Below, in pieces: positions 8,240-15,725 of a stretch of 35,891 bases of DNA. Below the pieces are notes generated by a model that searched no databases, had not been told where the DNA came from, and was given only the letters and a program-made list of their open reading frames with translations. How positions within the stretch are numbered: position 1 is the stretch's first letter; every line of letters starts with the position of its first letter. The stretch comes from JBKEDG01 sp047973085 (GTDB taxonomy: Bacteria; Bacillota_I; Bacilli_A; JBKEDG01). The position numbers and the translations under genes are program-made. Where the stretch lies: NCBI GenBank assembly GCA_047973085.1, contig JBKEBI010000034.1:1-35891 (forward strand). Reading direction: 5' to 3'.

Positions 8240-8494
8240 TTATGACTCCTTTTGATTTCTATTCAAATTTTCTAAATACTTTTCATCTATTTCTTCATTA
8301 ATTACTTCAGGATAACTTAAGTAAAATCCCACCTCTTGTCCTAATTGCGGTGGATAATCACTTATCAACATTCTAGTTGGAATAATAAACTTTCCAAGTC
8401 GTCCCTTTAAATCAATTTCAACACTGCCACTTTTAATTCCTACAATAATTCCATGATAAACTTTAGCAGTATGTAAATACTTTAATTCTTCCAT
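8240..8494 (-). CDS. Small conserved prd-cluster protein (CBO2463/CBO2479-type)
   Basis: An 84-residue protein encoded between prdA and prdB, in the place where clostridial prd clusters carry the conserved CBO2463/CBO2479-domain protein. It reads as a small beta-rich fold (KVYHGIIVGIKSGSVEIDLKG, LGKFIIPTRMLI, VGFYLSYPEV) followed by an acidic tail, reminiscent of an S1-like or SH3-like barrel. No catalytic motif is seen and no function is established. Gaps of 4 bases to prdA and 2 to prdB show tight coupling, consistent with an assembly or maturation role, which is inference. Confidence 0.65.
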   Translation of the reverse strand: MEELKYLHTAKVYHGIIVGIKSGSVEIDLKGRLGKFIIPTRMLISDYPPQLGQEVGFYLSYPEVINEEIDEKYLENLNRNQKES

Positions 8495-8498
8495 TAAA

Positions 8499-10343
8499 TT
8501 ATTCTACCTCGTAAATTTCTAAACGCTTTTTCGACTTAGGTAAAACTTGCTCATTATCCGCTAACTCTAGCTTATTTCCTGTTACATTTTCAATAACAGA
8601 TACATTATTTAATTTAATATTTTTATTCCACTTTCTTTCAGGCTCTTCAAGTTCTCCACCTTCCATCAAATGAGTAAGCATTGCAAGAGCTCTTGTAGCA
8701 TCCTCAGCACATAATGTATTATTACATAAAATTTCATTTTCAATACCTTGATCAGACTTATTATTATCAACTAATGCATACATATACTCATTTCCTACAA
8801 CAAGTGCACCTTGCACAGCAGAATATGTTACGCCAACAACTTTTGCACCACGTTTTCCAATTTCTTCATGATGAGAAGCAAAATCAATATGATTGTTTCC
8901 AAACCCTTCTGTTGTAATAATTGCTCCATCTAAATCCATTGTTTCAGCAAGCATTCCTAAACGCTTAGATACATAATCTTTTTCAGTATTTGCTTGAGGT
9001 GATCCAACAATTGCAACTCCTAAGAAGTCTATTTCATCAGATTCTAAAGCCATTTTTACAAGTGGCTCTCTAAAATAATGTCTTGTATTTTCTTTTGAAG
9101 CAGGCCCAATACAAGTAAGAGCATGAATTCCACCATCAAGTAACTCAAGGGGGCTAAGAATAACAGGTAAATTACCTAAATCTACATTAGGTACTCCCCC
9201 CATAATTCCTGCTGGTTGTGTCGGTAAAATTATATTATCATGCATAGCACCTTGACCCATAATTTCTTTAACAACAAGTACACGTTTCTTTCCTTTATTT
9301 CGTTTTTGAATAAAGTTTTCAGTCTTAACTAGCTCTAAATCAGTACTAGCTAGTAAAGCTTCTCTAATCTCAGCAGTAATTACTTCCATTGCTTTATGAG
9401 CCGCAAGCGGTCCTGGACGCTCCATATTTGTTTCAGCTTCAATAACAACTTCCGCTTTAATTAAAATATCTCCACGATCAGGCGCACCTGGGCGACCCCA
9501 CATAATATTTTTTAAAAGTGAACCTTCACTTGAACCAAATTCACCAATTTGTACACCATTTTCATCAATTCCAGTTAAAACTACTACTACATTATCAAGA
9601 ACTCTAGTAACTCCACTACCTAACTCTCCTGATTCTTTAACAGCTATTGGCTGTACATCCATAATAGTTTCTGAGTGAACATCATAGTTATCTTCAGTGA
9701 TAATCTCTAGGCTAACTTTTTTTACAAGGTTCTCTTTTTTTACTGCTCCATCACAAATATCTTTTCTAATTACAAGATTTCCATTTCCTATAAATGTTTC
9801 ATTTCCAAAACCTACAGCATTAATCTTATAATATTTTTTTTCTAAATTACGAAGCTCGATACTATTATCACTTTCTACATCAACTGTAGGTGATGTATTG
9901 CTTTCTATTTCATTAACAGCTGGTGCAGTTACAAATTCACCACTTGAAATTGCACTTAAAGGTAATTCAATATTAATTCCTTCACCTTTTGCAATATTAA
10001 TTTTCAAAACTCCAGAGTTTGCACAAACTGCTTTATTTGATGCAGGTGCAGTATTTTCTACTACAGGAATTTCAACAGTTTCTTCTTTTGCCACATACCC
10101 TTCCACCATGTCCTTAGTAATTGGACTTAATGCATCTACAGTGTTTTTAAACGTTAAACCAATAACCTCTTCTATTTTAAGAGTTTCTTCACCTAAAGTT
10201 AATAAACCTGATTCTACTAAATCATCAAAGATCGCTGGATCTTCAAGTGTCTCTGCACTCACTACTGTTCCTGCCTCAAACCTACAACAAGTAACAGCAT
10301 ACTTTTTAGCATTTTTTTCTGCCTTTTCTTTTGACATCGCCAT
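8499..10343 (-). CDS. prdA: D-proline reductase proprotein PrdA
   Basis: A 614-residue proprotein of D-proline reductase. In the family it self-cleaves before a cysteine that becomes an N-terminal pyruvoyl group on the smaller fragment; this binds D-proline while PrdB supplies the selenol. The cleavage site is recognisable at IHALT-C411-IGPASKEN (codon 9111-9113), giving fragments of 410 and 204 residues, matching the known 45- and 23-kDa chains (Cys421 in Clostridium sticklandii). Conserved blocks GELGSGVTRVLD and EIMGQGAMHDNIILP precede the site. The N-terminal third (1-160) is more variable and low-complexity. The start ATG follows AAAGGAG by 9 bases. Confidence 0.95.
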   Translation of the reverse strand: MAMSKEKAEKNAKKYAVTCCRFEAGTVVSAETLEDPAIFDDLVESGLLTLGEETLKIEEVIGLTFKNTVDALSPITKDMVEGYVAKEETVEIPVVENTAPASNKAVCANSGVLKINIAKGEGINIELPLSAISSGEFVTAPAVNEIESNTSPTVDVESDNSIELRNLEKKYYKINAVGFGNETFIGNGNLVIRKDICDGAVKKENLVKKVSLEIITEDNYDVHSETIMDVQPIAVKESGELGSGVTRVLDNVVVVLTGIDENGVQIGEFGSSEGSLLKNIMWGRPGAPDRGDILIKAEVVIEAETNMERPGPLAAHKAMEVITAEIREALLASTDLELVKTENFIQKRNKGKKRVLVVKEIMGQGAMHDNIILPTQPAGIMGGVPNVDLGNLPVILSPLELLDGGIHALTCIGPASKENTRHYFREPLVKMALESDEIDFLGVAIVGSPQANTEKDYVSKRLGMLAETMDLDGAIITTEGFGNNHIDFASHHEEIGKRGAKVVGVTYSAVQGALVVGNEYMYALVDNNKSDQGIENEILCNNTLCAEDATRALAMLTHLMEGGELEEPERKWNKNIKLNNVSVIENVTGNKLELADNEQVLPKSKKRLEIYEVE

Positions 10344-10372
10344 AATAAATTACTCCTTTATAAAATTTATTT

Positions 10373-11647
10373 TTATTTTTTTCTATACAACTTATGTGAG
10401 AATGCTCTTAAGACATGATCTGTAGAATGTACCAACTTAGCTCCAATCCTTGGAGCTACTTCCGTTACGGTATTACTTCAGTCCTCACATGTTGACATAA
10501 TAATCGCTGTTGCCCCAGCTTTTTTAAGAGCTAGACACACTTCTGCTTGACCAGGGCACTCCCCTGGTTTTTCACATCTAAACTTCCCATTAACTTCAAT
10601 CATTCGTTTACAATTTTTTGTTGCAATTACTTCTCCACCCATTTGTTTAACTAAGTATTCCATTCTTGATGGATTTGCACCACAATCACAATTAATAACA
10701 CCGAATTTTTCAGAAATATTTGGAAAACAACTTGTAACATAAATACCACTTGAAGTTTTTCCAATACTATCTTCTAAATCTGCTTTTTCTCCTGTAAAAG
10801 GTCCACCAACAAGTATTTCCCCATAAGGTTCTTGTATATTACCAACACCATCAATAACATCTTTTATTATAGTTCCTATTGGAATATTAAATAGTGACTT
10901 ACTATCTTCTAAATTCTCTATTTTTCCACCTACAGTAAAATCCTTTGTAATTACAGGTTTTCTATTTACAATTGCATTGTAAATATTTTTAATTGTTTCA
11001 ACATTTAAAACAACTATATCGTGAGCAATTGGTAACTCTCCTGGTGCAAGTTCAATTCCATGAAGCTCTCTAACAATTACTCTCTCATCTCCTGCTGGAT
11101 AACTATTGCTCAAGACACCTATACTAATATAATCACTTTTAACAAACTCTTTCAACTCAGAAATTAAAGCACAGTGTTTGGATTTTATTGCAATCATTGC
11201 TTTGCTACATCCAAGAATATCCACTACTAATTTAATCCCATCTACAAACTCACTCATATTACTTTTGATATATTCAATATTATGCTTTAAAAGAGGTTCA
11301 CACTCAGCAGCATTAATATATAAAGTACCATCTGTAATCTTATTAGCTAGTTTTATGTGAGTTGGAAAACCTGCACCTCCGCAACCAACAATTCCAGCTT
11401 CCTCTATTGCTTGTAATGGTAGTAATTTTTCATCAAGTCTAACATATTCATCAGAAGGATTTCCCTCAATGTATATATAATCATTTGTTATTTTAACAAC
11501 AAACCCATCTATACTTGATGAAATATTACATCCCAAACCATCTGCTTCTGCTATTTTTTGACCTGTTAAAACTTTTTCGCCAATTTTTACAATAGGTTTA
11601 CTCAAACTTCCTACACCATGATTCAAGCTAATTTTGTAATTATTCAT
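10373..11647 (-). CDS. prdC: PrdC, RnfC-like selenoprotein electron carrier
   Basis: A 424-residue RnfC-like protein thought to pass electrons to proline reductase. It has an N-terminal biotinyl/lipoyl-like segment (GEKVLTGQKIAEADG), the RnfC/Nqo1-like core (VGCGGAGFPTHIKL, INAAECEPLL, GPFTGEKADL) and a cysteine-rich C-terminal part (NCDCGANPSR, CRCEKPGECPGQAEVC-like spacing). An in-frame TGA at 10478-10480 is read as Sec390 in a CEDU redox motif, after which the frame continues 34 residues to TAA 10373-10375. A naive call would end at 389 residues. A perfect 8-bp hairpin follows the UGA. It is the first gene of the operon, 29 bases before prdA. Confidence 0.9.
10438..10480 (-). promoter_or_regulatory. 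Sec UGA and candidate SECIS of prdC
   Basis: After UGA 10478-10480, 19 bases separate it from TAGCTCCA-AGGAT-TGGAGCTA (10458-10438, minus strand). This is a perfect 8-bp stem with a 5-base loop carrying GG, inside the coding sequence that continues beyond the UGA. It is the strongest hairpin of the four selenoprotein sites and directly supports recoding. Confidence 0.75.
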
Positions 11648-11694
11648 CTCTTCACCTCCAATACTTATATGCTGTGTTACAAAGATTTACACAT

Positions 11695-11738
11695 ATAAAA
11701 AAGAGTTGAAATATATAATAAACATATTATCAACTCTT
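11695..11738 (-). terminator. Intrinsic terminator in the prdC leader (possible attenuator)
   Basis: The arms AAGAGTTGA and TCAACTCTT (11730-11738 with 11701-11709) form a stem, extendable through AT-rich inner pairs, followed by six T on the minus strand. It lies between the promoter at 11895-11923 and the prdC start at 11647, so unless bypassed it would stop transcription before prdC. A short alternative pairing downstream (ATATGTGT with ACACAGCATAT) is possible but weak. Confidence 0.65.
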
Positions 11739-11741
11739 ATT

Positions 11742-11837
11742 TTACCGATATTGTTTAATTAAGTGCACGGGAAAAACAATAGAAACGTTAATTTCAGAAA
11801 TTTCATATGCAATTTTCATTATTTTAACTTCTATCAT
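11742..11837 (-). CDS. 31-codon leader ORF upstream of prdC
   Basis: ATG 11837 preceded by GGAG at a 9-base spacing opens a frame that ends at TAA 11742-11744, four bases before the terminator stem. The peptide begins MIEVKIMKIAYEISEINVSI and ends LIKQYR; it is not a proline run (one Pro codon, CCC). Its placement directly upstream of an intrinsic terminator fits a leader peptide controlling attenuation, but it could also be a small independent gene or chance. Confidence 0.4.
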   Translation of the reverse strand: MIEVKIMKIAYEISEINVSIVFPVHLIKQYR

Positions 11838-11894
11838 AATACTATTCTCCAATACTAGTTAACTTTGTAATAATCTATTTTTCACAACATAAAA

Positions 11895-11923
11895 AGTATA
11901 TCAAACTTGGTTATAATTTGCAA
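11895..11923 (-). promoter_or_regulatory. Promoter of the prd operon
   Basis: TTGCAA (11918-11923) and TATACT (11895-11900) on the minus strand are spaced by 17 bases, a housekeeping-sigma-type promoter. Transcription would begin near 11888, giving a leader of about 240 bases. No sigma-54 GG...GC signature was seen, in contrast to the PrdR/sigma-54 control known in some clostridia. Confidence 0.6.
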
Positions 11924-11978
11924 TACTTCTAAATAAAAACAACGTGACTTTTTAAATTATTTCATTTACTTAAATAAT

Positions 11979-12012
11979 AAAAAAGAAGTAAGTTATTAAA
12001 TCTTACTTCTTT
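11979..12012 (-). terminator. Intrinsic terminator of the trxB-grdD unit
   Basis: A perfect 11-bp stem (11982-11992 with 12002-12012), 9-base loop and T-run on the minus strand lie 15 bases after grdD. It separates the grd unit from the prd promoter. Confidence 0.85.
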
Positions 12013-12026
12013 AACAATAAAATAAT

Positions 12027-13199
12027 TTAGCAACTTGGTGCATCAGAAGAAGTATATCCTTCTTTTGCCAAAATTTCCATCGCTTTTTTACTGTTTGCCT
12101 CACTTACAAGTACAATTGGACCAGTACATCCCATTCCACTTTCTGCGTAAATTTGATTTGAAAGTAAGACATCAACCGCATTATCTAAATCCATAATATC
12201 AATTCCACTAATATCAAATGAAACAACTTCTTTAGCTACTTCTACTTTTGGCTTGCTCACTGCAGCTTTTGGAGCTGATGAAGCCTTTATTTCTTCATAT
12301 ATTTTCTCATAACCAGCAGCATCTGCCTTTGATTTTTCTTCTTTAACTACATTAATAACATCTCCAGCAGCAAGTTCATAAGCATAAACAATTGCCTTAG
12401 AAATAACACTTGCACCACTTGCTCTTGAAATTATACATACACACTTGTCATAATCAAACCCAATACCAGGACCATAACCATAACCTAACGTTTCAATATT
12501 TCCTCCACTAGAAAATGCTGAGAATAATTTCATTAAGATATTTCCAGTTAAAGAATCACAAACCATAACATCTACACTACCAAGCATTAAATCATTTCCA
12601 CGCATTACAACCCCACCATCACTTCTTTGTGACTGTGCAAAGTTAATATCATATCCATTTGTCTTTAACTGCTGTAAATGTCTTTCTACTCCACGAGCAT
12701 TATCAACATTTAAAATACCTACTGTAGGATTTTTAACACCACAAGCTTTTGCAGCACTAATACCATATAAAGCATTTTTAAACATTGCTTCTGTTCTTGT
12801 AGTAGCACTAGTTCCTGTAGTAGTTGCAATAAACATTTCCTTACCTAACGCAGGAGTTATTACTCTACCAACTGTTGAAACACCAATTGGGAAATTATAA
12901 TGTAGTGTTACACAAGAAGAAATATATCCTGAACCAAGCAATTCTTCCATTTTATCATATTGTTCTTCTTCACTAGCAACAACAACATTTTCTAAATGAG
13001 TTTCAACTTCTGGTCCAATTAAAACTATTTCAAATAAATCAGAAGCAGCAAGATGAGCACCTTTTACAAGTTCTTCAACTCCATGTTCACTTCCAAATAA
13101 AGTAAGACCAACTCTAACTTTTTTACCAAAATTTCCTGTTTCGATTGCATCAGCAATATCTATAAAACTCTGAGCAACCTTTTTTTCTAAACTACTCAT
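12027..13199 (-). CDS. grdD: Glycine/sarcosine/betaine reductase component C, subunit alpha (GrdD)
   Basis: A 390-residue subunit of protein C, which releases acetyl phosphate from the acetyl-thioester formed with GrdC. It resembles PlsX/phosphotransacetylase-type enzymes: VGLTLFGSEHGVEELVKGA at the N-terminus, a conserved HYNFPIGVSTVGR block, GGNIETLGYGYGPGIGFDYD, and near the C-terminus a conserved cysteine in ESGMGCTGPIV. I use ATG 13199, which has GAGGAA 5 bases ahead, over an upstream TTG. It overlaps the grdC stop by 8 bases (ATGAGTAG). It is the common component shared by all substrate-specific reductases. Confidence 0.93.
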   Translation of the reverse strand: MSSLEKKVAQSFIDIADAIETGNFGKKVRVGLTLFGSEHGVEELVKGAHLAASDLFEIVLIGPEVETHLENVVVASEEEQYDKMEELLGSGYISSCVTLHYNFPIGVSTVGRVITPALGKEMFIATTTGTSATTRTEAMFKNALYGISAAKACGVKNPTVGILNVDNARGVERHLQQLKTNGYDINFAQSQRSDGGVVMRGNDLMLGSVDVMVCDSLTGNILMKLFSAFSSGGNIETLGYGYGPGIGFDYDKCVCIISRASGASVISKAIVYAYELAAGDVINVVKEEKSKADAAGYEKIYEEIKASSAPKAAVSKPKVEVAKEVVSFDISGIDIMDLDNAVDVLLSNQIYAESGMGCTGPIVLVSEANSKKAMEILAKEGYTSSDAPSC

Positions 13200-14736
13200 T
13201 GTCTTCCTCAACTAAACTTTCCGCAAAGTTTCTCATTGCTTTAGCAATTAACTTATTAATCTTATCATCATTTGCACCAGCTTCTTCAACTTCACCTGTA
13301 TTTCGCTCAACAACAAAACTAATTCCATCAAATAAGTTTGTCATTCTTCCAAGGAATAGTGAGCCTTTACCAATAATTAAAGCACGATTAACATCTCCAT
13401 TAGTCATCGCTTCAATTGCATGTCCTAAATATGGAACACCTGAAGGTATATGTCCTTGAACTGGAGCCCATCCTCTAAGTCCGTGCTTTTCAACAAAACT
13501 TGCAATATCTCCTCTTTCAATTTCACCACTCATAGCGGCAACAGCACCAATCATCTTAGTAGCAGCTTCACTAGGGTCTCCCATTGTACAACTTCTACCT
13601 ACATCTGCATCGTGAAGTTCACTTGCAAACTTATCAACATCAGTAATCTTAAGTCCAGCTTTATATAATGGATCTTTAACTAAAACATTTGTAACTGCTT
13701 GAGGGCTTCCACCTGCAGCAACTGAGTGTCTACCAACAATATCATTTCTAATAATTGGACTAATTCCATCATTTTTAGTTACTAGGAATGCAAATGTTCC
13801 AACAAAATCTTCAAGAATTTTTACACCTTTATCTAAATGACCTTTACCGTTCATTCCAAGCTTTGCAGTAGCTCCACCAGCTACAACAACAACATTTTCA
13901 AAAGTTCCACTTGAAACTAAACTTGCTGCACTTAAAATAGCATGAGCAGGAGCAGCACAGAAACCACGTACATCACTACCTGTAGCATTGCTACATCCCA
14001 CAACTTCAGCGATAGATTTAGCAAAGTTTCCTCCACCACGTTGGTTCATATCTCCACACGCTTCTTCACTACACTCAATTACATAATCAATTGTGTCTGG
14101 GTTAATATTATTTCTCATTACTAAATGTTTAAATGCATGAACACCACTTGCCTTAACAACAAGATTTTCAAACATAACATGTGCAGTAAGATTAACATCA
14201 ACATCATGAGCACGCTTTACAACACCTACAATTTTACCTTCATAGTAGAAAGGTTCTCCGTGATCTGCTACAGCAGCTTCCACTTCACTCATTGGATATC
14301 CTTTTGCAACTTTTGCAACTTCTTCTTCAGTAGAAATAGGATTTTTTGCATATGCTTCACTCGCTTTTTTAGCAAAACTTTCTTCAAGTAAAACTAGATC
14401 AAATGCATCACAAACTTTAATTAATGCAATAAATTCAATCTCAGGTAAAATTTCACCAAACTTACCTTCACGAGTTCCTTTAACATCTATACCTAAAGCA
14501 GACTTGTTTACTTCTACTTTAACTAGTTCCTCAGGAGACATATTACCAATGTATGTTTGACCAGAAGCATAATTTACAGCTTCCTCATAAGTTCTTAAGT
14601 TTTCAGGAACCTTTTTTAAATACTCACTATCAGGGTTAGTTACTTTTTCAGTTGTCTGCGTAGTACCTTGCGTCATAACCATTTCTGGTGCATGAATTAA
14701 AGTATAAGCAGCATTTTTTATTACAGCTTTTGCCAT
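13192..14736 (-). CDS. grdC: Glycine/sarcosine/betaine reductase component C, subunit beta (GrdC)
   Basis: A 514-residue thiolase/FabH-like subunit that accepts the carboxymethyl-selenoether from GrdA and forms the acetyl-thioester passed to GrdD. Recognisable blocks are AAYTLIHAPEMVMTQGTT at the N-terminus, ECSEEACGDMNQRGGGNFAK, GCSNATGSDVRGFCAAPAHA (a likely active-site cysteine region) and EKHGLRGWAPVQGHIPSG. The length matches the family. The ATG is preceded by GGAGG. It is separated from grdA by a 131-base gap containing a strong hairpin, so grdC/grdD may be expressed below grdA. Confidence 0.93.
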   Translation of the reverse strand: MAKAVIKNAAYTLIHAPEMVMTQGTTQTTEKVTNPDSEYLKKVPENLRTYEEAVNYASGQTYIGNMSPEELVKVEVNKSALGIDVKGTREGKFGEILPEIEFIALIKVCDAFDLVLLEESFAKKASEAYAKNPISTEEEVAKVAKGYPMSEVEAAVADHGEPFYYEGKIVGVVKRAHDVDVNLTAHVMFENLVVKASGVHAFKHLVMRNNINPDTIDYVIECSEEACGDMNQRGGGNFAKSIAEVVGCSNATGSDVRGFCAAPAHAILSAASLVSSGTFENVVVVAGGATAKLGMNGKGHLDKGVKILEDFVGTFAFLVTKNDGISPIIRNDIVGRHSVAAGGSPQAVTNVLVKDPLYKAGLKITDVDKFASELHDADVGRSCTMGDPSEAATKMIGAVAAMSGEIERGDIASFVEKHGLRGWAPVQGHIPSGVPYLGHAIEAMTNGDVNRALIIGKGSLFLGRMTNLFDGISFVVERNTGEVEEAGANDDKINKLIAKAMRNFAESLVEEDNE

Positions 14737-14793
14737 TTCTTTCCTCCATTAAATTTAATAATTATTAATATTATTTATGTTTTTATATAACAT

Positions 14794-14816
14794 AAGGAAG
14801 AGATACACTCTTCCTT
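14794..14816 (-). other. Strong hairpin between grdA and grdC
   Basis: A perfect 9-bp stem (AAGGAAGAG with CTCTTCCTT) and a 5-base loop lie in the grdA-grdC gap. On the transcribed (minus) strand no T-run follows, so it is not a standard terminator; it could be a partial terminator, an mRNA processing point or a 3'-end stabiliser for the short grdA message. Confidence 0.55.
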
Positions 14817-14867
14817 TTTACTAATTAAAGTGCAACCTACACTTATTTTGGATTTTGGATTTAAATA

Positions 14868-15338
14868 TTATAAGAATTTGCAACCAGCACGCATGTCCTT
14901 CATTTCTTTAGCGATAGCATCGCAATCAAGAACCATTTCCATCATACCGATTTGTTCATCGTAAACACCAGCATCAACAGCTGATTTAAACTCTTCTTCA
15001 ACAGCATGAAATACTGTTAAACCTAACTCAACACCAGCTAAAGGTCCAGCAAATGTAGGATCTCCTACAGTTACAGTTTCAGCAGCAAGTCCTGCAGCTT
15101 CATCTTCAGCAGCACCAAGAATTACTACTAAATTCTCAGCACCATGTGTTTCAGCAAATTCCTTAATTCTTTTTTGATTTTCCAAATCCATTGCTCCCGC
15201 AGCCGTTCAGACAAAACATTCAGTTGACGAGAATAAAGTCTCAGCACCTTCAATTGTGTCTACACAAGCTTTAACAGCATCACCAGGTACACCATCACGG
15301 TCACCGATGACAACAAATTTCTTTCCAGTAAAGTCCAT
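14868..15338 (-). CDS. grdA: Selenoprotein A of the glycine/sarcosine/betaine reductases (GrdA)
   Basis: A small acidic carrier, 156 residues when the TGA at 15207-15209 is read as selenocysteine. Sec44 sits in the family signature CFVUTAAGAMDLENQ, a CxxU redox centre whose selenol receives the carboxymethyl group from the substrate-specific component and passes it to GrdC. The N-terminus FTGKKFVVIGDRDGVPGDA is diagnostic. A standard ORF call would begin at MDLENQKR (15191) and lose the active site. It lies downstream of trxA (48 bases), the usual reductant partner. Confidence 0.97.
15176..15209 (-). promoter_or_regulatory. Sec UGA and candidate SECIS of grdA
   Basis: Eighteen bases after UGA 15207-15209 comes GATTT-GGA-AAATC (15188-15176, minus strand), a 5-bp stem with GG in the loop. 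It is weak in GC, so less certain than the prdC and grdH hairpins, but its distance and loop match theirs. Confidence 0.5.
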
Positions 15339-15386
15339 TGTCTTTTCCTCCTGTGTATTTTTTTATTTATATAAAGTGATTAAACA

Positions 15387-15701
15387 CTAAATATACTTCT
15401 TTACCATTTCTTCAATAGCTTCTGGCGTACAAGCTTCAGCACCAGATAATTCTTCTACTTTTTCACCATCTTTAAAGATAGCAACTGTAGGAAGTCCCAT
15501 AACACGTAATTTAATTGCAAGTCTACGAGCTCCACCAGTATCTAACTTATAGAATGGTAAACTTTCACCATAAGTAGCTTCTAACTTTTCAACATGTGGC
15601 ATTAACGCCTTACATGGTTCACAAGTTTCTCCAAAGAAATCTACTAGAGTAACTCCGCTTCCAACTTTTTCTTCAAAATTATTTTTATTAATTAATTCCA
15701 T
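15387..15701 (-). CDS. trxA: Thioredoxin of the glycine-reductase type (CEPC)
   Basis: A 104-residue thioredoxin with the redox site ETCEPCKALMP (about residues 26-36) in place of the usual WCGPCK, and the cis-proline segment VMGLPTVAIF. Loss of the tryptophan and a Glu inside the CxxC are typical of thioredoxins encoded in grd clusters, which return electrons to GrdA after each turnover. It lies 24 bases downstream of trxB and 48 upstream of grdA, with a good Shine-Dalgarno (AGAAGGAG). Confidence 0.88.
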   Translation of the reverse strand: MELINKNNFEEKVGSGVTLVDFFGETCEPCKALMPHVEKLEATYGESLPFYKLDTGGARRLAIKLRVMGLPTVAIFKDGEKVEELSGAEACTPEAIEEMVKKYI

Positions 15702-15725
15702 AATAATCTCCTTCTATTTTTTTAA

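Noticed and set aside
9898..10425. A 175-residue plus-strand ORF opposite prdA
   Set aside because: It is the antisense shadow of prdA, with no own initiation signals.
14868..15191. GrdA as a 107-residue protein starting at MDLENQKR
   Set aside because: That methionine is internal; the true frame starts at 15338 and includes the Sec44 active site.
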